In this document: piece by piece, positions 6,341-11,737 of the stretch
Layout: every line of letters starts with the position of its first letter
How positions within the stretch are numbered: position 1 is the first letter of the stretch
Notes under the pieces: generated by a model
What the model was told of the DNA's origin: nothing
The model's input: the letters and a program-made list of their open reading frames with translations, nothing else
Databases searched by the model: none
From: JBKPNX01 sp046732855
Lineage (GTDB): Bacteria > Pseudomonadota > Alphaproteobacteria > Geminicoccales > Geminicoccaceae
Direction of reading: 5' to 3'
Length of the DNA: 11,737 bases
Assembly: GCA_046732855.1 (NCBI GenBank)
Contig: JBKPNX010000141.1
Span: 1-11,737 of the forward strand
Translations under genes and position numbers: made by a program

Positions 6341-6633
6341 CTGAGCAGGCAGGCGCAGGTGAGCCGTGGGACAGCTTCGCAGTCCCGATGATCGAGAGCG
6401 TGCGCACGACCGCCGATCCCGCGGGCCGGCGACGGGGATCTCCACCCGAAACCGCTCGCCGTGAGGTGTCCGATCGATGAGCATCGACTCGTGCTCCGGA
6501 CACCCTCTCGGATCTGCCGATCAACGCGCATGATCGAAGCGCTCACAGCGCAGCGCGGCCGCGAACTCCAGGCCTTGTGGCCGCCGCGGGCGTGCAACGG
6601 ATCGAGGAGATAGTCCCGGACCTTTTCGCTCAT
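6341..6633 (-). pseudogene. Decayed DUF6883-like gene (several frameshifts)
   Basis: An ATG at 6633-6631 begins 'MSEKVRDYLLDPLHARGGHK', which matches the N-terminal 'KLRDYLLNPEHPxGxHKA' signature of DUF6883 proteins. The rest of the domain is then found in pieces. 'LEFAAALR' is in another frame immediately afterwards. 'HGERFRVEIPVAGP' lies in the middle. 'VVRTLSII' and 'VPRLTCACLL' complete the end, matching the family's 'vRTvWIIe.GE.vPRLvTcY' pattern. The order and spacing fit one domain of roughly 100 residues, so at least three frame changes have occurred. The family has no established function and often sits in small mobile gene cassettes. Sequencing errors cannot be excluded but are unlikely to cluster this way. 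Confidence 0.5.
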
Positions 6634-6647
6634 CGATGATCGCCCGG

Positions 6648-6734
6648 TCAGCGTTTCTGGAGATCCGCATTGACCAATTCTGTCGGGATCAGTCCCGCGT
6701 CACGAAAGCAGGTAATCGACCGCGGGATCGCGGC
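6648..6734 (-). pseudogene. Gene-end remnant '...FRDAGLIPTELVNADLQKR'
   Basis: On the minus strand, just upstream of the DUF6883-like start, one frame reads 'CFRDAGLIPTELVNADLQKR' and stops at TGA 6650-6648, 14 bases before the ATG at 6633. It looks like a real protein end: mixed, amphipathic, not Arg/Ala-rich. The same frame is directly continuous with the broken gene upstream, separated only by that gene's stop at 6735-6737. 'DPAVDYLLS' is in the neighbouring frame. I do not recognise the family. It may be the 3' end of a gene that once preceded the DUF6883-like gene. Confidence 0.3.
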
Positions 6735-7554
6735 TCACGCGGCCGCGGTCGCGCGGCGGATCGACCGGGCTTCCTGCGGATCCCGACCAGGCTTGGGTTC
6801 GTTCCGCAACCGCGGCGCCGCGGGTTCGTTCGGCAGCCACGCGGCAGCCGGCTCATGCAGCGTGCCGGGCGTCGGCGGCTCGCTACGGACGTATTCTGGT
6901 CGGGGCAGCGCCCCGTGCTCGGGTTCGTTCCGTGGCGCGCGATCGGCAAGCCGTGGCCGCGCCGCGGGCCGGAGCGAGGTCGCCGCCAAAGCGGGAGCGG
7001 TCTCGATCGTCTGCCCCGCCATCGCCGCCTGCTCGGCCTGAAGCGCCTTCAGCGTCTTGAGCGCGCGCCAGAACTCGGCCATCGCCGCGCCGCGATAGCG
7101 GTTGGTCGGAGCGCACCGACCACCAAGGTCGGTGCTGGCTCCCGCCAACGGTCTCGAACGAGCGCGTGCCGTTGCCGTCCCGGATCAGCGCGAGCCCGAG
7201 CCCGCCGTCCGCGATCCGGCGCTCCTCGAACAGCTCGGCTTCGATCCGGTCCGCCCGCGCGAGGCGCCACGCCGCGACCGCGACGCGGCGCGCGAGCACG
7301 GCCTGGAGCGCACCGACCGGGGCGAGCTCCTCGAGGAGCGCGGCCTCGAGCGCGGCGAACTCGGCAGCGTCCTCCTCGGGCAGCACGAGATGCTGCTGCG
7401 CGCGCATGCCGTGCTTCAGCGCATTCTGCGCGGAACGCGCCTTGCCCTCGGGCGTCATTGGCCCGCCCGACTTCGCGCCATTCTGGCGGCTCGCCGCGGC
7501 GCGGGCATGGGACACGGGACCGGCCGCGCGCGGCGCGGCGCCTATACTGGACAT
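6735..7554 (-). pseudogene. Broken 'TPEGKARSAQNALKHG' family gene with Asn-Glu-Pro repeat tail
   Basis: The frame from ATG 7554 (AAGGA 8 bases upstream) encodes 'RQNGAKSGGPMTPEGKARS', 'NALKHGMRAQ', 'VAAWRLARADRIEAELFEER' and 'LALIRDGNGTRSFET'. It then turns into Arg/Gly-rich nonsense. The expected continuation, 'RYRGAAMAEFWRALKTLKAL' and onward, is in another frame, starting right after a 49-base palindromic insertion (7101-7149). That second frame runs to TGA 6737-6735 and carries three 'NEP' repeats (GGGTTCGTTCSG on the plus strand at 6795, 6822 and 6921). Intact relatives in alphaproteobacteria are uncharacterised and often present in several copies. The insertion adds 3n+1 bases, so full-length protein cannot be made without frameshifting. 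A truncated 223-residue hybrid is possible. Confidence 0.7.
7101..7149. repeat. Palindromic element inserted in the broken gene
   Basis: The core is GCACCGACC (7113-7121), a 5-base loop ACCAA, then GGTCGGTGC (7127-7135), a perfect 9-bp stem. Imperfect pairing continues outward to GTTGG (7101-7105) and CCAAC (7145-7149). It sits exactly between the codons for Thr in 'RSFET' and Arg in 'RYRGAAMAEFWRAL'. Relatives, from memory, have about two residues there, so the net gain is about 43 bases. It resembles a REP-like or coding-sequence palindromic element. It may move, or may have arisen by local templated error. Confidence 0.6.
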
Positions 7555-8426
7555 CGTGGTGATCCTTGGCTGGAAAGGGGAGTGGGTGGGGGTGGGAGGC
7601 TCCGGACCTCCTCACTCCTATCTTAACTGATCATAGGAATATTTCCATAGCGCATCTACCCGCGCCATGCCTCCGCCCCGGCGGCTCGCTTACCCGACAG
7701 GCCGTTCCTTGCCGGCAAGCCGACATATTCGGGCATCAGACTGACCGCCACCCCAAACCTTTCGTCTCGACCGTCGATCCCGGACCACATCGTCGAGAAG
7801 GTATGGCGATGGCACCAAGCGTCGGGCCCGATCCACTGGGCTGAGATCGGTTTGGCGAGGGTGCTTTTCCACGAGCGGCCAGATGCCGTGCGGCCAAAGC
7901 GGCGCCGGCAGCCCGTCAAGGTATACCATCGCGCCGAGCCATGGAGGCCATCCGGAGAGGCCCGGTTCAAGAAGGAAGTAGCGCCATACCGATGAAATGT
8001 CGAAGGCCATGGCGAGCGCTCGCCGAGTCCCGCTGGGTGATGGCAGTCATCGACAGGAGCAGTTGTACTGGTGCCCCGTGTTTGCCTCCGCCGGTCAGTG
8101 GCTACAAATTCAAACCATATGGAAAGGTCTGGCCTTAACCGCTTGAGTTCCGCGCGCCTTCTAGTAATCTGAATCCGTCCAGATGTGACGAGGCTGTGCC
8201 ACCTGGGAGGAATGTGGGTGGCTGCTCAGAATGCGGTCAGCGCAAAACTGTGGTTTCGACGTTCGGAAGCACCGCCGGCTTGTTGTCTGCGGCGTGCCGG
8301 TATTGGATTCGACAACGCCGAGTGGCTCCCGCGACTCGCGGACAGCCATTTGCGTGCCGGCACCTTCCAAAGCGCCCGTCGGCGTGCACGGCGAGATGAT
8401 GTAAATCCTCCAGGTGCCCGGGAGCG
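7555..8426. other. Long stretch (about 870 bases) without a confident gene
   Basis: No product with a recognisable motif is seen. The best candidate is a minus-strand frame from ATG 8010 to TAA about 7690, starting 'MAFDISSVWRYFLLEPG' with 'YLDGLPAPLWPHGIWPLVEK', 106 residues. A neighbouring frame over 7656-7870 reads 'WIGPDAWCHRH' and 'DERFGVAVSLMPEYVGLPA', equally protein-like. This pattern suggests one decayed gene with a frame change near 7860, but I cannot name it. 7621-7660 is AT-rich with the near-palindrome AGGAATATTTCC. The last 250 bases before 8427 presumably hold the promoter of the membrane protein gene. Confidence 0.35.
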
Positions 8427-9356
8427 ATGACGGGCCTCCAAGAGGAAGCGAAACCGGCGACTGACTGGGGACAGCAGCCGCAAAGTGAGCGGCCGGTCCG
8501 ACCCGATTCCACGGGCCAATTCGACGATATATCTATTGAGGATCCGAAAACTTACCGTGCCTTCGTCCGGTCTCTGATCGTTCGCATCGAGCCCAGACTC
8601 GCCGCCAAGCTGGCTGACGACGTCCAGGCCGAAATCGCCAGCTTGACTCGACTGCTGGCCAGCATGCCTTCGAAGGCGGTTGCGCTTAACCAAGTCTACT
8701 TCGAACTGGCGTTCGATGTTCTAGCGGCTGAAGAACCTAATCTGCTATTGGCCAGAAGCATTCGGCTGGAACTCGAGACTGTTAACGACAGAGCTTCGCG
8801 CGGGATTACTCGTGCGTTTGGCTACATGTGCGGGACTACAGCTATCAACGCCGTACTTTCTGCATTGGCCTTCGCATTCATTTTAGCATTTTTCCTCCTT
8901 TGGTTAATGATGACTGGCCATCGAGGAATCGTACAAAATCTGGCAGGGACCTACGATCTATTCGCCTCCCTTAACGATGGCTCAGTCGCATTGCTGATCA
9001 TCGCCATCCATGCCGCTTTCATTGGCGGAATTGTTAGCATATTGGCACGCATTCAGGATTTTTTGTCAGACCCCACTCTCAGTCCCCTTCTCATTTTTAT
9101 CTCAGTGATCCGGAAGCCTTTCCTGGCGGCCACCATAGTGGTCTTAGTGTTCTCGGTCCTGAGGGCTGGGATGGTCTCGTTCCAGGGCGTCGACCTGGCC
9201 GGCCCCTCTGCGCCGTACCTGGCATGGACGGTAGGCTTCCTGTGCGGTTTCAGCGAGCGCTTTGCCCGAGATTTCGTGGTCAGCGCCGGGAGCAGGTTTA
9301 GCGAACCCGGTCCCTCCAACGTCAAGCGTTCGCCGCCGTCGCAGAACCGTAGTTGA
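8427..9356 (+). CDS. Multi-span integral membrane protein, unknown function
   Basis: The 309-residue product has a soluble, charged N-terminal part (residues 1-130, helical with many Leu/Ala/Arg) and a membrane domain. Hydrophobic spans lie at about 138-161, 186-208, 221-250 (one or two spans) and 263-275, so four in all. The ending 'GFLCGFSERFARDFV' (270-284) and 'GGIVSILARIQDF' (200-212) recall a group of uncharacterised membrane proteins that end in 'FlaGFSERfapdl'. No enzyme motif is visible. A GGGAG lies close before the ATG, with unusually short spacing. The span-coding part (about 8800-9130) is clearly AT-richer than the rest of the window, which may reflect transfer or only the hydrophobic codon set. 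It has no operon partner; the gap after it is about 360 bases. Confidence 0.7.
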   Translation: MTGLQEEAKPATDWGQQPQSERPVRPDSTGQFDDISIEDPKTYRAFVRSLIVRIEPRLAAKLADDVQAEIASLTRLLASMPSKAVALNQVYFELAFDVLAAEEPNLLLARSIRLELETVNDRASRGITRAFGYMCGTTAINAVLSALAFAFILAFFLLWLMMTGHRGIVQNLAGTYDLFASLNDGSVALLIIAIHAAFIGGIVSILARIQDFLSDPTLSPLLIFISVIRKPFLAATIVVLVFSVLRAGMVSFQGVDLAGPSAPYLAWTVGFLCGFSERFARDFVVSAGSRFSEPGPSNVKRSPPSQNRS

Positions 9357-9715
9357 TTTTCAGTTTAGGTCCGGCAGGACGACCCGCCAGCAAAGTACCG
9401 GGAGGAATCGTATCGGCCCCATCTCGCCTTATTCCAGGTGGAGCATGCTATTGGCTTTGTGGATCCGGCGTGCCATAACTTTTGCGCGTGCGGAAGCGGC
9501 ATAGAGGCGTGCGCTCGACGTTACTTTAAGCAGACCGCAGAAGGAGCACTCGGCCGCATCACAGGACAGAAATGCTACCCGGGTCGCACAGGAGATGAAA
9601 AGGGAGGAACCCATTAAGTTGGCTCGCGCGCGCTCCTTGCGCCGTGAGCGGTAGGGACGTTTCCGGTGTTGGTCTGCGCCTGCCGGGCATGCCGCAATCG
9701 AGCGGCATCATCGAC
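9357..9715. other. Upstream region of the lipoprotein operon
   Basis: No gene is supported. Two tiny frames with fair Shine-Dalgarno sequences are present: ATG 9444 ('MLLALWIRRAITFARAEAA') and ATG 9596 ('MKREEPIKLARARSLRRER'). Both are too short to judge. The lipoprotein frame is open upstream to a GTG at 9644, but its true start is more likely 9716. No clear promoter was found. Confidence 0.3.
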
Positions 9716-10639
9716 ATGATCGCAAAACCAGGGAAGGCGTGCATTGCCCTCACGCTGGCAATCCTGGGCTTGGCGGCATGCGCGACGCCGCCGCCCGCGG
9801 AGGTCGAAAGGGTGGCGCAATCGGGGATCAAATTCGCCGACAGCCTGTCGCCGCTGCTAAACAATGCCCTGGACGAAGCGATCGCATCCAACTCCGACAC
9901 GTTGATCATGGCGCACGCCGAAGCCTCAAGCGAGGCCAGAAGGACGGCGTTGCTTGGAGCCAACGACGCCTATCGGGAGCGCGCAAAGATTTTCGCCGAC
10001 GTCGGCGATCATGCCCAGTTGCTGAAGGCCTATTTCGTAACGTTGATGGCACTGGGCCAGACCAGCGGTGACAGTGCCATCGGCGCCGAGGCGGAAGCGC
10101 TCGTCAACCAAATGGGTGCGCTCGACAAGAATATTGCCGCGTACGAGATCGGCGGTCGATCCGTGGCCAGCATCACCGGCGCGGTCACGCCTCCGCTTGT
10201 GGCCGAGTTCCGGAGCGCAGCGGTGGAGCGGGAGCTCCGAGAGCACGGCGATGACATCGTCCAGGCGATTGAGTTGCAGCGGTCTTTCCTGCAAGCGGTG
10301 GCCGACGACTTACAATCAGAGCTGGCGGCGGAGCAGCAGGAGGAGGAATTCAAGAGCGTGATCGAGCCTTACGTGTCGAGCAATCCGCTTCCCTCAGATT
10401 GGAAAGCATTGCGGGCGAGCGCTTTGGCGGATGGCCAGACCCCGTCGGTGGCGGCGCTCAATGCCGCCGCCGCAGCGGCCGAGAATCTGAAGATCTCCTT
10501 CATCGCCATGGCGGAGGGCAATGGGTCCGCCGGGCTGTTCACCCAGCTGGACAACGATGTCAATCGCCTGGTGGCAATGGTAACAGCGATCAAAGGCGCG
10601 GCGCCGACCGCATCGGAGCCAGGCGGGCCTGCCAACTAG
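9716..10639 (+). CDS. Predicted lipoprotein (307 aa), unknown function
   Basis: From ATG 9716 the product has a basic start 'MIAKPGKA', a hydrophobic stretch 'CIALTLAILGL' and a lipobox 'LAAC' with Cys22, a classic type II signal sequence. I prefer this start to the GTG at 9644 or ATG 9689, because only here is the signal peptide of normal length, although its Shine-Dalgarno is weak. The mature part is mostly helical: 'EVERVAQSGIKFADSLSPLL', a long Ala/Glu-rich middle and 'LQAVADDLQSELAAEQQEEE' (about 248-267 from this start), which looks like a coiled coil. No known domain is recognised. It is followed 18 bases later by the 116-residue gene, so the two are one operon. An envelope-anchored scaffold or binding role is only a guess. 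Confidence 0.72.
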   Translation: MIAKPGKACIALTLAILGLAACATPPPAEVERVAQSGIKFADSLSPLLNNALDEAIASNSDTLIMAHAEASSEARRTALLGANDAYRERAKIFADVGDHAQLLKAYFVTLMALGQTSGDSAIGAEAEALVNQMGALDKNIAAYEIGGRSVASITGAVTPPLVAEFRSAAVERELREHGDDIVQAIELQRSFLQAVADDLQSELAAEQQEEEFKSVIEPYVSSNPLPSDWKALRASALADGQTPSVAALNAAAAAAENLKISFIAMAEGNGSAGLFTQLDNDVNRLVAMVTAIKGAAPTASEPGGPAN

Positions 10640-10657
10640 AGGGAACTGGAGCTGCCC

Positions 10658-11008
10658 ATGGCGAATGACACCGAAGATCTCAAGGGGAAGACGTTAGCCC
10701 AACTCGAGGCGCTGAGGACCAAGCTGACGTCCGCCGATTGGCAGGCTCAGGTGATGAGCTGCAGCGCGGCGCAGCAGGGGCAGAACGCCGACTTGCTGAT
10801 CTTGCTCGACGCGCGTATCGCCCAGCTCGAGGATGCTCAGTTCGCCCAGATTCAGAAGAATATCGATGCCTGCCAAGCGGAACTGAACGACGCGATCGCC
10901 GGCGTTCAGAATGCCCTCGCGGACATCAATGACGTGGGCAAGGTGCTCGCGGCAGCAAGCGGGTTGCTCACGGTGGTGGGTCAGGTTCTAGCTGTGGCGG
11001 CGCTGTGA
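10658..11008 (+). CDS. Helical 116-residue protein, partner of the lipoprotein
   Basis: The ATG at 10658 has GGAG 6 bases upstream and lies 18 bases after the lipoprotein stop, so the genes are co-transcribed and possibly coupled. Residues 8-90 are helical with heptad-like Leu/Ile/Ala spacing ('LAQLEALRTKL', 'LLILLDARIAQLEDAQF', 'IQKNIDACQAELNDAI'). Residues 94-116 ('GKVLAAASGLLTVVGQVLAV') are hydrophobic and could insert in a membrane. There is no signal peptide; Cys35 and Cys72 are the only cysteines. I do not recognise the family. The shape, a charged coiled coil plus a weak C-terminal membrane helix, fits a membrane-associated or secreted small protein working with the lipoprotein. Confidence 0.68.
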   Translation: MANDTEDLKGKTLAQLEALRTKLTSADWQAQVMSCSAAQQGQNADLLILLDARIAQLEDAQFAQIQKNIDACQAELNDAIAGVQNALADINDVGKVLAAASGLLTVVGQVLAVAAL

Positions 11009-11023
11009 CCAGTTGCCACCGAC

Positions 11024-11082
11024 CGAGGTCATGATCGGCGACCTCGTCGCGCGACCTGGCAGAGGGCGTCGGGCCTCCTGCC
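11024..11082. terminator. Possible bidirectional terminator between convergent genes
   Basis: CGAGGTC (11024-11030) pairs perfectly with GACCTCG (11040-11046) around 9 bases. GGCAGAGGGC (11058-11067) pairs with GGCCTCCTGCC (11072-11082) with a bulge. The two hairpins fill the 78-base gap between the 116-residue gene and the opposing GH25 gene. There is no T-tract. Confidence 0.35.
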
Positions 11083-11086
11083 GGCT

Positions 11087-11704
11087 TCAGTGAGCGCCTA
11101 GTTGCCGCAGAGCGGCGTACGAAAGTGCGCAGTAATTGAGGTCGACCTGGCCCGTGATACCATTCACGCTTCCACGGTCGGTATGCTGCCAGAAGGTCCA
11201 CGCCTGCCAGGTCGAAGGTATCTCGGGTTCGGCCGCATAACAGGCAAGCCATAAAGGAGACGCGCTGAAATCGCCGGCGCAGTTCTTCCGCCAGAACGAC
11301 GGATCGGTGTAGACGATCGGTGTGTAGTTGCAGGCCGCCTGAACGGCCTCCAGCCAAGTGCTGATGCCCGCCTGAAGCGCCGGTGGAGCGAGGCCGTCCG
11401 TAACTTCCACGTCGAGCGCGGGCGGCAACGCCAGGTTGTCCATCGCGACGACGCGCAGGAAATGCGCCGCCTGTTGTTGCGCATCGAGGCGTGGGCGGAA
11501 GAAGTGATAGGCACCCCGGACGATCCCGGCAGCCTTCGCGCCGGCCCAATTCTGCGCAAAGCGCGGGTCAATGTCGTCTATGCCGTCGGTGGCCTTGATG
11601 AAGGCGAAGCTCACGCCGCTCGCCGCGACGGACGGCCAGTCCACCTCGCCCTGGTAATGGGACACATCAACGCCGGAGAGATAGCTCGACTCATCCGCTG
11701 GCAT
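11087..11704 (-). CDS. GH25 family lysozyme (N-acetylmuramidase)
   Basis: The 205-residue product is a single GH25 domain. It starts 'SGVDVSHYQGEVDW' (10-23) with Asp13, then 'FAFIKATDG' (33-41), 'RGAYHFFRP' (63-71), 'PPALDVEV' (94-101) with the catalytic pair Asp98 and Glu100, 'YTPIVYTDPSFW' (127-138), and 'WTFWQHTDRG' (169-178) with 'GQVDLNYC' (185-192). GH25 enzymes cleave the beta-1,4 bond between MurNAc and GlcNAc. There is no signal peptide, transmembrane anchor or cell-wall-binding repeat, so it acts from outside, after lysis, or through a holin or secretion system. The start at 11704 has GGGAGG about 5 bases upstream. It faces the lipoprotein operon tail to tail. It may be a phage-derived endolysin. 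Confidence 0.9.
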   Translation of the reverse strand: MPADESSYLSGVDVSHYQGEVDWPSVAASGVSFAFIKATDGIDDIDPRFAQNWAGAKAAGIVRGAYHFFRPRLDAQQQAAHFLRVVAMDNLALPPALDVEVTDGLAPPALQAGISTWLEAVQAACNYTPIVYTDPSFWRKNCAGDFSASPLWLACYAAEPEIPSTWQAWTFWQHTDRGSVNGITGQVDLNYCALSYAALRQLGAH

Positions 11705-11737
11705 CCTCCCCTCCCACCGTCGGCTGCGAGCAACCTC

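Noticed and set aside
7566..7615. The G-rich run near 7580-7600 as a G-quadruplex or regulatory element
   Set aside because: The GGGG-type runs are uneven and lie just upstream of the broken gene, where on the minus strand they are simply a C-rich leader; no further support.
7102..7630. Plus-strand frames of 154-174 codons opposite the broken gene
   Set aside because: They are the complement of a recognisable minus-strand family protein and have no motif of their own.
9444..9503. A 19-codon frame 'MLLALWIRRAITFARAEAA' with a GGTGGAG upstream
   Set aside because: Too short to tell from chance and not linked to a neighbour.

Overview
The window is GC-rich chromosomal DNA, most likely from an alphaproteobacterium of Rhodospirillales or Rhizobiales type. 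The grounds are the entericidin-like lipoprotein, the DUF883/holin-X-like membrane pair, the fused CoA-transferase/GNAT protein, and a decayed 'TPEGKARSAQNALKHG' family gene with an Asn-Glu-Pro repeat tail. The species cannot be told from the sequence. No tRNA, rRNA, CRISPR array or intact insertion sequence was seen.

Layout. 1-149 (+) is the C-terminal end of an endonuclease/exonuclease/phosphatase family protein. 272-409 (-) is a 45-residue single-span membrane protein. 914-1339 (+) is a secreted RlpA-like double-psi beta-barrel protein. 1515-2251 (-) is a two-gene, translationally coupled operon: a DUF883/YqjD-like membrane-anchored helical protein followed by a holin-X/YqjE-like three-span membrane protein. 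2639-2818 (+) is a 59-residue entericidin-like lipoprotein with a possible EcfG-type stress promoter. 2953-3975 (-) is a short cobalamin-independent methionine synthase of MesD type. Divergent from it, 4265-6283 (+) is an acetyl-CoA hydrolase/CoA-transferase fused to a GNAT acetyltransferase domain.

6284-7554 is a gene graveyard on the minus strand. It holds a frameshifted DUF6883-like remnant and a 'TPEGKARSAQNALKHG' family gene broken by a 49-base palindromic insertion; a piece of the latter's repeat tail also lies between the methionine synthase and the fusion gene. 7555-8426 has no gene I can support. 8427-9356 (+) is an AT-richer integral membrane protein of unknown function. 9716-11008 (+) is a two-gene operon (a 307-residue lipoprotein and a 116-residue helical protein, both unknown), which converges on a GH25 muramidase at 11087-11704 (-).

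Common theme. The left half is rich in envelope and stress genes (RlpA, DUF883, holin-X-like, entericidin). The right half pairs envelope lipoproteins with a cell-wall hydrolase. The methionine synthase and the CoA-transferase/GNAT fusion are metabolic. The most unusual signals are the palindromic element inside the broken gene, the missing catalytic Glu in the CoA-transferase domain, the methionine synthase without an adjacent MesX partner, and the unknown lipoprotein/helical-protein pair.
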